A stretch of 26,980 bases of DNA from CAYQQU01 sp964419545. GTDB lineage: Bacteria > Bacteroidota > Bacteroidia > Chitinophagales > Saprospiraceae. The notes below the pieces were generated by a model, which was not told the DNA's origin, ran no database searches, and saw only the letters and a list, made by a program, of their open reading frames with translations. The stretch covers positions 1 through 26,980 of the forward strand of contig CAYQQU010000071.1 of the NCBI GenBank assembly GCA_964419545.1, read 5' to 3'. Of the stretch, positions 7,589 to 15,588 are shown piece after piece. The position numbers were made by a program, and so were the translations under genes. Within the stretch, counting starts at the first letter, position 1, and each line of letters begins with the position of its first letter.

Positions 7589-8233
7589 ATGGCTGAAAAA
7601 TTCACTTTCGATGGACGCTTGAACACTGAATCTCAAGCCATCCTACAGTCAATAGTCGGCAGGAAAATAGAGTATATGCTTTTTCAAAGAGGAGGAGCCT
7701 ATATTGTTCCGAATTTGACTATTGAAGCTGTCCTGTCCGTATTACTCCATTTCTCAGACATGGAGGTGACGTTTGAATCCAAGCTGGCAGACTTCGTCGG
7801 ACCGATCATCCAGCAGGGGAAGCTTGACGTCAAGAAAAAAGAAGTCAGACGTATTCCACTGCGGGAGCGTTTAAAAGATCAAGCGAGACCTGTTTATTCC
7901 TTCACGGTGTACTATCCGTATAGTACCCCTGTTTCAAGCATCAGGCTATACGGAAACCAGATCAATTCACCCATTCAGGAATTAGACTCAGATATTGATC
8001 TCGAATATTTGAGCGAGTTTGGATATGATTCTTTCCCGGAAGTAGCGGTTTATTCTGTAGAGTTTTTGGTTTTGAGCCATCCCAATGACCAACATGTGAT
8101 TTTCCGTCTCGAGGAGGGTGGATTTAATCTCAAATTTACGGAAGGAGCAGTTACCGTAGATGTAATCAGGGAACATTATGCTCAAGCCACGGAGGACACA
8201 AAGCGTATTGTCCTTCAGCACCATTTCTCCTGA
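7589..8233 (+). CDS. Unknown protein, immunity-protein candidate
   Basis: The 214-residue, soluble-looking protein has no signal peptide, so it is predicted cytoplasmic. It is AT-rich like the last domain of the lipoprotein gene, 206 bp upstream. I do not recognise the family. It is a divergent relative of the next product: both begin with a (F/V)D.RL...L..I.G...G...P pattern and share a middle SSIRLYGNQ / RSIAFYGAN motif and a later YSVEFLVL / YHSIDFIVL strand. Position directly downstream of a toxin-like tip, matching composition, and duplication suggest an immunity protein. A different partner role cannot be excluded. The ATG at 7589 follows an A-rich tract and fits the paralog alignment. 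Confidence 0.75.
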   Translation: MAEKFTFDGRLNTESQAILQSIVGRKIEYMLFQRGGAYIVPNLTIEAVLSVLLHFSDMEVTFESKLADFVGPIIQQGKLDVKKKEVRRIPLRERLKDQARPVYSFTVYYPYSTPVSSIRLYGNQINSPIQELDSDIDLEYLSEFGYDSFPEVAVYSVEFLVLSHPNDQHVIFRLEEGGFNLKFTEGAVTVDVIREHYAQATEDTKRIVLQHHFS

Positions 8234-8483
8234 TTTTTGAAAGAGGTCTCCGGAGTAAAATATTGTTTTACCCTCGTCCCGGCGTAACGAGCCACCGGTA
8301 GAATATTTCGTCAAAAATGGTTGGCCGTGTCCAAGATACGGAATAGAAAAAACACCGAATTAAGCGTATATTCCGTACCTGAAGGCACGGCAGCCACTCA
8401 TCTTAAAATATCTACCAACATCTTGCGCCTCCGGCGCTGCGAATTAAAGAATGCTTTCTGCCAAACTGAGAATCGCTGAAAAG

Positions 8484-9149
8484 ATGCCAACTATTATGGA
8501 TAGAAGTTCTCTAAAAATTGAAGTAGACGAAAGGCTTACGGAAAAGCAATTAAGTGCTTTAAATCAAATACTAGGGAATAGTTGCGGCCTTATCAGGTCA
8601 GAACAGGGAGCGGTGCACTATTACCCGGATAGGTTTCACTATTTTACCGGAGAAGGGCGTTGTCTGCTTATCACCAGAAATCAGACGACGCCCTCTATTC
8701 AGCTGCTGTCCTTACTTGGAAAAAAGTGGGAAGAAAAAGTTGTAGGTGATTGTTACGGGCTCGAAGTTGGCCTGGAACGGATAGCGGGGCGCGTTCTCAA
8801 TCTAGATAAGTTAACTGTTCAGTATAATTTTGAGATAAACTGGGGCGGCGAAGGCCAGATCATCCGATCGATCGCTTTTTACGGCGCCAACCGATCGGGC
8901 TTTGCCGAACCGGGTGAGATCGCGCTTTGGTTTCGCGATCCCCGAAACCGGCCCCGGGAGGTTTTCTACGAATACCATTCGATCGATTTTATCGTCTTGG
9001 AACTTCTCAACGGGCGACGCACTTTTATACTGGCGGACGATGCGCAAACCCTCCTGTTCGAGATAAACGTGGAAACTTCCGTCGATGCTTTTATTGATCG
9101 TATCGGCCGCGGCGTGATGGAAGTTCAGCACCTCGCCACTCACCCATAA
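8484..9149 (+). CDS. Unknown protein, paralog of the upstream gene
   Basis: The 221-residue product (start 8484; 8451 and 8496 are also possible) is a divergent relative of the 7589 product, aligning in the N-terminal VDERLTEKQLSALNQILG, the RSIAFYGAN motif and YHSIDFIVLELL. Its DNA is mosaic: the first half is AT-rich like the upstream genes, while from about 8835 it becomes GC-rich like the surrounding chromosome. A 250-bp spacer separates it from its paralog. It runs convergently into the TrpF-like gene, overlapping its end by 10 bp. A second or orphan immunity gene from an earlier toxin tip is my best guess. No known domain is recognised. Confidence 0.7.
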   Translation: MPTIMDRSSLKIEVDERLTEKQLSALNQILGNSCGLIRSEQGAVHYYPDRFHYFTGEGRCLLITRNQTTPSIQLLSLLGKKWEEKVVGDCYGLEVGLERIAGRVLNLDKLTVQYNFEINWGGEGQIIRSIAFYGANRSGFAEPGEIALWFRDPRNRPREVFYEYHSIDFIVLELLNGRRTFILADDAQTLLFEINVETSVDAFIDRIGRGVMEVQHLATHP

Positions 9150-9787
9150 ACCGCCCGGAAAAAGCGCGCCACCTTAGCTTCCTCCAGCCGCCCCCCGGTC
9201 CGGACGCCGCTGCATAGATCCAGGCCGAAGGGCTGCACCGTTTCTATTGCGCGCGCTACGTTATCCGGGTTGAGGCCGCCGGCCAGAAAAACCGGAGTGG
9301 CGGTTTGTTCGACGATGCGCCGGCTCAATCGCCAGTCGTGTACGCGGCCCGTGCCCCCCAGCTCCCGCCGGGCGGGGTTGCCGCTGTCGAGGAGCAGGGC
9401 GTCGACCTGCGGGGCTATCCGGAGCGCTTCGTCGACGGCGGCCTCATCCTGGATGTGAATGACCTGCACCAGCTTGACGCCCGGCAGGTTCCGGCGCAGA
9501 TCGGCATAGGCGCCTTCGCGCAGGGCGTCCACTATTTGTATGGTATTGGTGGCGACGCGCGCGTGATGGGCGGTGATCGCCTCCACGGTGGTCTCGCTGG
9601 TGAGCAGGAAAGTGGCGATGGGCGGCGGTACGGCAGCGGCGACGGCTCTGATCGCCGCATCGGTGATCGGGCCCGGACCGCTGGGCATGGCCCCGACCAG
9701 CCCTAGGGCCGCCGCGCCGTAATCCACGGCCAGCCGGGCCTCGGCGAGGTCGGCGATGCAACATATCTTAACGCGGGGAGACTTCAT
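9140..9787 (-). CDS. TrpF-like phosphoribosylanthranilate isomerase family protein
   Basis: The 215-residue beta/alpha-barrel protein resembles TrpF, which isomerises phosphoribosylanthranilate in tryptophan synthesis. Visible motifs are KICCIADLAEA (catalytic Cys position), LLDSGNP with the Asp position, LGGTGRVHDW, VFLAGGLNPDNV and GLDLCSGVR (phosphate site). It departs from canonical TrpF: KICG becomes KICC, the VQLHG strand reads NTIQIVDAL, and SSGVE is CSGVR. No other trp gene is nearby. It may therefore be a paralog with another substrate. Its ATG overlaps the stop of the oxidase-like gene (ATGA at 9787-9784), indicating coupled translation. Confidence 0.82.
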   Translation of the reverse strand: MKSPRVKICCIADLAEARLAVDYGAAALGLVGAMPSGPGPITDAAIRAVAAAVPPPIATFLLTSETTVEAITAHHARVATNTIQIVDALREGAYADLRRNLPGVKLVQVIHIQDEAAVDEALRIAPQVDALLLDSGNPARRELGGTGRVHDWRLSRRIVEQTATPVFLAGGLNPDNVARAIETVQPFGLDLCSGVRTGGRLEEAKVARFFRAVYG

Positions 9788-10440
9788 GTTGTAGGAGTTG
9801 AGCCGGGAAGCACCGCTTTGCGGACACTTGCGGGCAGTTCGATATCCGGACTCAGCCGGGCGTCCGCCCGCGGCGATCCGAAATGCCGTTCGACCGGCAG
9901 CAGGCCGGCCCAAACCGGCAGGTCGTAGTCCTCCCGCTCGTCCACCGGGTCGCCGGTGCGCATCTTGCCCGAGGCTTCCTCGATATCGATGCGGATCACT
10001 TTGGTCGCCTTCAGTTCCTTGGCCGTCGGCAGGCGCACTTCCGACCAGCGCCCCGGCAGCACCTGCTCGGAGATGATGCGCAGCGCGTTTTCTTTTTCAG
10101 CTCCTTCCACCAGGCGCCCTTTGCCGAAAAGGACGACCGACTCGTAGTTGAGGGAATGGTGAAAAGCGGAGCGGGCCAGGACAATGCCCGATACGTTGGC
10201 GACGGATACACAAACCGGAATGCCGCGTTCCAGTTCGTTGACCAACCGGCTGACCGAAGCGCCGTGGATATACAAATGGTCATCCCGGCGGCCGTACATG
10301 GTGGGAATGACCACCGGATAGTCTTCGTATTGAAAGGCGACGTGACAGAGAAATTCCCGGTCGAGCAGCGCGTAGATTTTTTCGCGCTCGTAAATGCCCC
10401 GCTTCGGAGCGCGTTTTACTTTAGATTTTGGGTTGGCCAT
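9784..10440 (-). CDS. Pyridoxamine 5'-phosphate oxidase-like flavin-binding protein
   Basis: The 218-residue protein belongs by pattern to the Pyridox_ox_2 / NimA-like split-barrel flavin-binding group: REKIYALLDREFLCHVAFQYEDYPVVIPTMYGRRDDHLYIHGA, then SVANVSGIVLARSAFHHSLNYESVVLFGKGRLVE. Members bind FMN or related cofactors and reduce varied substrates; the substrate here is unknown. The ATG at 10440 follows the 164-bp hairpin element and a short GC-poor leader; an in-frame extension upstream runs through that element and is not coding. It is the first gene of a two-gene operon with the TrpF-like gene (4-bp overlap). Confidence 0.85.
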   Translation of the reverse strand: MANPKSKVKRAPKRGIYEREKIYALLDREFLCHVAFQYEDYPVVIPTMYGRRDDHLYIHGASVSRLVNELERGIPVCVSVANVSGIVLARSAFHHSLNYESVVLFGKGRLVEGAEKENALRIISEQVLPGRWSEVRLPTAKELKATKVIRIDIEEASGKMRTGDPVDEREDYDLPVWAGLLPVERHFGSPRADARLSPDIELPASVRKAVLPGSTPTT

Positions 10441-10489
10441 GGCAGACGTTTTGGGTGAAAACCAACGACAAATTAGGCGAAAGCGGCTA

Positions 10490-10653
10490 AGAGCTTGTTT
10501 GGAGGTAGTCATTTTGGCTGCAAAACCCAGCTTTTGGAACCTCCCTGTGGCATTTTTCCGGCCCGTAGCGCTGCTATGAGCCGGAAAAATCCCTTCGGGA
10601 GAACCCAAAATCTGAGTTTTTCGCTTCAAAAGCACTACCTCCAAACAAGCTCT
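10490..10653. repeat. 164-bp hairpin (MITE/REP-like) element
   Basis: Perfect 20-bp terminal inverted repeats (10490-10509 and 10634-10653, AGAGCTTGTTTGGAGGTAGT) bound a long imperfect palindrome whose halves keep matching inward (for example TTTTCCGG at 10554-10561 with CCGGAAAA), with a small loop around TAGCGCTGCTA. It carries no gene. The right half recurs at 1-77. Its right end forms two bases of the stop codon of the 10652-14425 gene. It resembles non-autonomous mobile hairpins, but no transposase partner is in view. Confidence 0.85.
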
Positions 10654-13600
10654 AAAAAAAGAAGCTTCCGCCGAACGTAAACCGGTTGAATGCATCATCG
10701 CCGCGGAACAAGCTGAAGTGCATGGTGATCAAATCGAGCGGGGAGACGAAAATGCCGCCGCCGTAGCTGTAGTGCCAGACGTTGGAATCTTCGTCGTCCA
10801 GCCACACCCGTCCGTGATCAAAACCTGCCAGTATGCCCATCTTGAAGGGTAAAACCCGATTGTTGGAATTGAGCAGTTGCAGGCGCAGATCATTGTTGTG
10901 GAAAAAGGCGGTTTGCCCGGTAAAGCGATCGCGGCGAAATCCGCGGAAGTTACTGCGCGGCCCCTGCCCTCCCAGCGTCGCGCCCTGGTAAAAGGTCCAG
11001 CCGGTAGCACTGAAATTGTGGCGGAGCCCGATGCGCGTGGCCAGCACCACCCGGTTGGCCTTATCGAGGCTCCGGTAAAGCGAAAGGTCGGTATTCAAAT
11101 AGGCGAAGTCCTGACTCCGGTCCTGCAATTGCTGCTTCCAGCCCAGGTCGAAGCGGAAACCCAGCCCGCGGGTCGGAAAAGTGGGGTCATCGACATTGCG
11201 GTAGTTGAACGCCATTTTGACGCCCGCGAATTCCAGGTGTTCAAAGACCTGCGGATCGAATTGATCGGCGATCACATCGATGAACCGCCCCGGCGTATCG
11301 TCGATGCGGATGGATTCGAAGGTCGGGCCGACCGACCAGGTGGAGACGGCGTTGAAGCGCCGCGTGATTGCCGGGAAAAGGTCGATCAGTCCTTGCCGTA
11401 CCCGGTTGTAATCGCGGCCCAGCGAATCCTCCGGGTTGGACGTTTCGTTGCCGAAGCCGTAAAAGTTGACGGAGTAGCGTTCCGACTGGGCGCGGGCGTT
11501 GAGGGTGAATTCCCATTTGCCGAAAACGTCGACAAACTCACCGGTATACCGGGCCGCCAGGCCGGAGGTCGCAAAGGCGAAGGAACCGGCGAAGGAGTGG
11601 CGGGAGGCGTAGGGGGCTTTCATAAAGCCGTGGATGGTGCGCTGCCCCAGGAAGCCGGCGAGTAGGCCGTCGTCCGGGTTGAAGCTCACCACCGGAATCA
11701 GGATGCCCCAGTTGTAGTTGTTATGCGGCGCTTTGCGGTCGTAGGTGTTTTTTACCGGGTCGTTGGTGAAGCGCAGTCGCGTTTCCCGGCCGGCGGCCAG
11801 CTGCCGTTCTTCCCCATTAAAATCGTAGAACTCGGTCTTCTTGCCCCAGCCCGCCACGAGGGATTCGTCGGCGAAGACGTCTTCGCCGAGCCCACCGATG
11901 GCGCGCACCCGGATGCCCCGCCCGGCGCGGCCCGCAATTTGGAAAATATCGTCATCGTCGAGCCCGTACAGGTTGATCTCCCGGGTCTCGTCGGGATGAA
12001 ACAGCCGGTCGAAAAACAGGGCTTCTTTATCACCCCGGTCGTTGGTGTCATAAACGCGAACGCGCGTGTCGCCATTGGGAAGGCGCTCCACGTCAAAGAG
12101 GTCTTTTTCGTGGGTGCCCAGCACTTCGACTTTGCGGGCGCGCACTTCGTAAAACTGGCGGGCGAGGCGCACCAGGTTGTCCCGCCGCTGCTTCATGATG
12201 CCGATAATTTCCGGTCCGTTCAAATCGTAGATCACTTCGGGCCAGTTGTTCCGGAAGGCGGATTCGATCACTTCGTCGGTGAGCAGGCGCTGGATATCGC
12301 GGGCGTGTTCTTCCCAAACGGGCCATTCCTCGTCGGTGAGGAAGGTGCCGTCGAAGAAGCGCGAGCCGAAGTTCGACCATTGAATACGCCGGACGTAAGG
12401 TTGGTAGGGCCGCAGCGGCCGGGCCGCCGGCGCTGAATTGCGAAAGATCGACAACAATAAACCGTCGTATTTGCTGAAGGCCTGGTCGCGATCGCGCGGG
12501 ATCGGCCGGTAGTAGTTTATGCCGTCTTTTTCGATGGTGGCCCAACGCCATTGGTCGTCGTGGCGATCCCAGTCGCCGATCAGCAGGTCGAAGATGCGGT
12601 TGCGCACGACAAACGATTGGTCGACGATGTGATCGTGCTCATCCAGGATGTTTTCCAGCATATCGAGCGTGCTGACGATATCGTCCGAGCCGCCAAATTG
12701 TTCGACGCCGCCCCATACTTCGTCATCGGGGCGCTCTTCTACCTGATAGGGCGCGCCCGCGAAGGCTTCGTTGTAAGCGCCCAGGCGCGGCTGGGCGGGC
12801 GTGAAATACAGCTTGGGTTCGGGATAGTAGATGCCGATCCGCTTCGCCAGGGGCGGAATTGCCAGCGCCGCCAGCGGATGCGCCGAGCTGAAGTTGTCTT
12901 CCACGACGCCCAGGGCAAAAGACTCATTGAGCGGGTAAGGGAGCACCCGGGTGGCGTCTTTGGCGATCGACCGCATATTGTACTGGCGTTCGTCTTCGCC
13001 CTCAAGGCGCAGCGAGTTGGTCTGGTATCCGCCGCCCCGCTTCACGGGGCGCACGCCGCCCTGGTATTCAGCCAGGTCGAGCAGGGGCATGGGCACGGTG
13101 ACGTTGTACGCTTCCCGGTAGTGTTCGCCCCAGATCCATTCCCCGAACCTGGATTTTGAAAAGTCGCGTTCCACCAGCTGCCGCCTCACCGTATCCTGAT
13201 CCGACTCGTAAAGGGTGTAGTTGTAGTCGATCGTTTCTTCGAATTTGGGCAAAGGGCCTTTGACCTGGGTGCGGAACGCCAGCCGGCCGGTTTCGCCTTC
13301 GGCCACCCAATACGAGGCCCATACCGACCCGTCGTCATAGCAGTCGAGCTGCACCAGGCCGTGCTGGCCGTAGGCAAACTGCAGCCCTTCGCCTTTGCCG
13401 GTGGCCGACCGTTTGGATCCCGAGCCGCTGACCACGAAGTACTGCTCGTCGCGCTCGATGTACTGCAGGCTGTGTTCGTGCCCGGAAGCAAAGATAAAAC
13501 GGCCGTTCTTGCGGGCGGCCGAGATCATCGTCTCGCGCAGGGCCCGGTATTCGGGATGGGCCATATCCTGATCGCTGCCTACTGCGCCCCGCAGGAACGC

Positions 13601-14425
13601 GAAAGCCGAGCCGAGTACGGGCAGCGGGAGATACCAGTTTTTATTGACGGCCGTCAGCGGAAAGAAGTGCTGGCGCCAGGTGAACCTGCCGCCGTGGGGT
13701 CCGTAAGAATAGGGCGGATGATGCACGGCGATCACGATGTTTTTGTTGCGGTTTCCCTTGACGGCCTCTTCGAAGGCGATGTTGAAGGTCGACCGGCTTT
13801 TGACCTCACAGCCGTCGTTGATCTTGGGTTCGCCCCGCCAGTCCTGGAGGTACCATTGCGAATCGACGAGGAGCAAGACGAGGTTTTCGGAGAGCTCGAC
13901 CTCTTTGGGGCCGCTGCAGCCGCAGTCGGGCTCCCAGCTGTCCTCCTTCTGGTCGAGGTATTTTTCGATGAACTTTTTTTCTCGTTTCAGGCCGTCGACG
14001 CCGTAACCGTACCAGTCGTGGTTGCCGGCGATGAAGAACACCTGGCCCGGGAAATCTTTTACTGCTTCCAGCTGTGCGGTGAGGCGGTATTCGTCGAGGG
14101 CGCGCTCCTGCTCCACCAGCCGGGGCGCCATGCCGTCGGGATAGAGGTTGTCGCCGAGAAAGACCACCGAGCTGTTTTCATCGGCTTCCGCCAGTTTTTG
14201 CCGCAGCAGGCGGAGAGCGGGCAGGGTATCGGCTTCGGGCGCGTAGCCGGCGTCGCCGACGAGGAAGAGGCGGTGTTCTATTTTCAGGCTGGGATCGGGT
14301 TGCGCCGCCGGCCAGTCGCGCCGCTCTTTTTGGATATACTCGCGGTAGTTGGCGCAGTTGGAGGTCAGGAAAACCAATAGCGCTAAAACGTAAATCTTTC
14401 GATGGCGCGGATGGTGGAAGGTCAT
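10652..14425 (-). CDS. Metallophosphoesterase / kinase-like / Omp85-type barrel fusion protein
   Basis: This 1257-residue exported protein has an N-terminal signal with a possible lipid Cys (LTSNC, Cys24). A calcineurin-type phosphoesterase follows: GDAG (57-60), GDNLYPDG (91-98), GNHDWYG (134-140), VHHPP (234-238), GHEHS (315-319). The middle (about 455-660) has RGGGYQT, YNMRSIAKD, LLIGDWDRHDDQW and PRDRDQAF, resembling the nucleotide-binding, Lys, catalytic DRH and metal-binding elements of FAM20C/CotH/HipA-like kinases. Residues about 905-1257 are beta-strand repeats ending in Phe, with FRGFR (1160-1164) like the (V/F)RGF loop of Omp85/BamA. It is presumably anchored in the outer membrane. 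Related large proteins are usually annotated simply as metallophosphoesterase; the kinase reading is inference. Its stop TAG uses two bases of the hairpin element. Confidence 0.88.
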   Translation of the reverse strand: MTFHHPRHRKIYVLALLVFLTSNCANYREYIQKERRDWPAAQPDPSLKIEHRLFLVGDAGYAPEADTLPALRLLRQKLAEADENSSVVFLGDNLYPDGMAPRLVEQERALDEYRLTAQLEAVKDFPGQVFFIAGNHDWYGYGVDGLKREKKFIEKYLDQKEDSWEPDCGCSGPKEVELSENLVLLLVDSQWYLQDWRGEPKINDGCEVKSRSTFNIAFEEAVKGNRNKNIVIAVHHPPYSYGPHGGRFTWRQHFFPLTAVNKNWYLPLPVLGSAFAFLRGAVGSDQDMAHPEYRALRETMISAARKNGRFIFASGHEHSLQYIERDEQYFVVSGSGSKRSATGKGEGLQFAYGQHGLVQLDCYDDGSVWASYWVAEGETGRLAFRTQVKGPLPKFEETIDYNYTLYESDQDTVRRQLVERDFSKSRFGEWIWGEHYREAYNVTVPMPLLDLAEYQGGVRPVKRGGGYQTNSLRLEGEDERQYNMRSIAKDATRVLPYPLNESFALGVVEDNFSSAHPLAALAIPPLAKRIGIYYPEPKLYFTPAQPRLGAYNEAFAGAPYQVEERPDDEVWGGVEQFGGSDDIVSTLDMLENILDEHDHIVDQSFVVRNRIFDLLIGDWDRHDDQWRWATIEKDGINYYRPIPRDRDQAFSKYDGLLLSIFRNSAPAARPLRPYQPYVRRIQWSNFGSRFFDGTFLTDEEWPVWEEHARDIQRLLTDEVIESAFRNNWPEVIYDLNGPEIIGIMKQRRDNLVRLARQFYEVRARKVEVLGTHEKDLFDVERLPNGDTRVRVYDTNDRGDKEALFFDRLFHPDETREINLYGLDDDDIFQIAGRAGRGIRVRAIGGLGEDVFADESLVAGWGKKTEFYDFNGEERQLAAGRETRLRFTNDPVKNTYDRKAPHNNYNWGILIPVVSFNPDDGLLAGFLGQRTIHGFMKAPYASRHSFAGSFAFATSGLAARYTGEFVDVFGKWEFTLNARAQSERYSVNFYGFGNETSNPEDSLGRDYNRVRQGLIDLFPAITRRFNAVSTWSVGPTFESIRIDDTPGRFIDVIADQFDPQVFEHLEFAGVKMAFNYRNVDDPTFPTRGLGFRFDLGWKQQLQDRSQDFAYLNTDLSLYRSLDKANRVVLATRIGLRHNFSATGWTFYQGATLGGQGPRSNFRGFRRDRFTGQTAFFHNNDLRLQLLNSNNRVLPFKMGILAGFDHGRVWLDDEDSNVWHYSYGGGIFVSPLDLITMHFSLFRGDDAFNRFTFGGSFFF

Positions 14426-14472
14426 GCGTTCGTATTTTTTTCCGGCGAGCCGGAAAATAAAGGTAACAACAT

Positions 14473-15459
14473 TTACGGGCGGCAGGGTATTTCTCGTGGG
14501 TTAAGTCCCAGATGCAGGATGCGGCTGCCGGTCTGGTTGACGGGATTGACGCTTTTGCCGATCACGATACCGTCGTCGGGAGCGTGGTACCGGCGGATGG
14601 TCTTCCCGAAAATCGTACGCACCTCGGCGATCAGCTGTCCTCGGGTGACGTATTCGTGTACGCGCGGCAGCACGGTGAGGATGCCCCCTTCGTCGGTGTA
14701 GATCCAGTAGGAGCGGTCGCAGAGGATGGTCGTTTCGGCCGGGCAGAAGATGTCGCCGTCGATCATTTTCAGGTCGAAGAGTACGTTGCGCACCCCGACG
14801 AGGGCGTCTTCGATGACGTCGAACTGGAAAACGTGCGGATCTTTGAGCTCGAGGGTGATCGCGTGGATGCCGAGGTCGCTGGCTTCGCCCCGGAAGGTGC
14901 CGTCTTTTGGCGGGTTGTGGAGGATGATTTCCGGGTTTTGCAGGCGGCCCATCCGGCCGGTCATCTCCTGCGACATATCAGCGCGGATGTACCAGGAGTT
15001 GATCCGGCCGAAGCTCGCGGTATGGAGGTCGATCAGGTAGTCGAAATGCGAAAGGATCCGTTCGATGACGCGGCTGATGTACACCTCGCTCAGGTCGCCG
15101 TCGGCCCGGCCGGGAGCGATCCGGTTGAGGTCGGCGCCGTCGTTGAATTTGCGTTGTTCGAGGAGGAGGCCGGGCACGTTCATCACCAGACCGCCCACTA
15201 CGGCGCCCCGCAGCCGCTGTACGTCGAGTTCGCGGAACAGGCGCTGAATGACGGGAATGCCGTTCAGTTCGTTGCCGTGAATGGCGGCGGTGAGCCCCAG
15301 CACCGGGCCGTCGACGGCGCCGCGCGCGATCAAAACGGGAATGCGGACCGGTTCGCCGATGCCGTTGTTGATGATGTGCAGCCAGTGTTCGCTGATGGCG
15401 CCTCGCGGCGCCGCGCCGATATCGAGTTGTTGGATTGGCGAATCCGGGTTTTCGTACAT
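14473..15459 (-). CDS. Succinylglutamate desuccinylase/aspartoacylase (M14-like) family protein
   Basis: The 328-residue enzyme is a zinc hydrolase of the AstE/AspA family, which cleaves N-acyl amino acids or related amides. Zinc ligands are H61 and E64 in HGNELNG and H146 in DLHTAS; DLNRIAPG (110-117) and the likely catalytic E204 in ITLELKDP are present. A C-terminal beta-rich domain (about 240-328) is usual. In many bacteria such proteins pair with RimK-type ligases, but none is seen here, so the substrate is open. It lies 47 bp upstream of the phosphoesterase fusion gene and may be cotranscribed with it. Upstream is the structured region and strong terminator at 15550-15588. Confidence 0.92.
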   Translation of the reverse strand: MYENPDSPIQQLDIGAAPRGAISEHWLHIINNGIGEPVRIPVLIARGAVDGPVLGLTAAIHGNELNGIPVIQRLFRELDVQRLRGAVVGGLVMNVPGLLLEQRKFNDGADLNRIAPGRADGDLSEVYISRVIERILSHFDYLIDLHTASFGRINSWYIRADMSQEMTGRMGRLQNPEIILHNPPKDGTFRGEASDLGIHAITLELKDPHVFQFDVIEDALVGVRNVLFDLKMIDGDIFCPAETTILCDRSYWIYTDEGGILTVLPRVHEYVTRGQLIAEVRTIFGKTIRRYHAPDDGIVIGKSVNPVNQTGSRILHLGLNPREIPCRP

Positions 15460-15549
15460 GCTTTATACCAATTTTTGGAAAACGATACGCGGTAAAAATA
15501 AGGATATCCGGCATTATGCCAAGGAGGGAATCGGCGGATGGGCAGGGAC

Positions 15550-15588
15550 AAAAAAAGTAACGCCTCCGTAAGGAACGAGAGGCGTTAC
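15550..15588 (-). terminator. Strong intrinsic terminator on the minus strand
   Basis: On the minus strand a perfect 10-bp stem (GTAACGCCTC at 15588-15579 with GAGGCGTTAC at 15566-15557, 12-nt loop) is followed by seven T's (15556-15550). No protein gene ends here, so it must end an RNA or act as an attenuator 90 bp before the 15459 start. Confidence 0.85.

Noticed and set aside
7232..7636. 134-codon minus-strand frame across the lipoprotein end and the spacer
   Set aside because: It overlaps coding sequence on both sides and the inverted repeat at 7427-7480; it has no features suggesting a real product, though a small antitoxin-like gene cannot be fully excluded.
13361..14380. 339-codon plus-strand frame opposite the phosphoesterase domain
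   Set aside because: The minus strand carries all metallophosphoesterase motifs; this frame lacks recognisable features.
14437..14458. CCGG-rich hairpin between the M14-like gene and the fusion gene
   Set aside because: On the minus strand the stem is followed by A's, not T's, so it does not look like an intrinsic terminator; the two genes may be cotranscribed.
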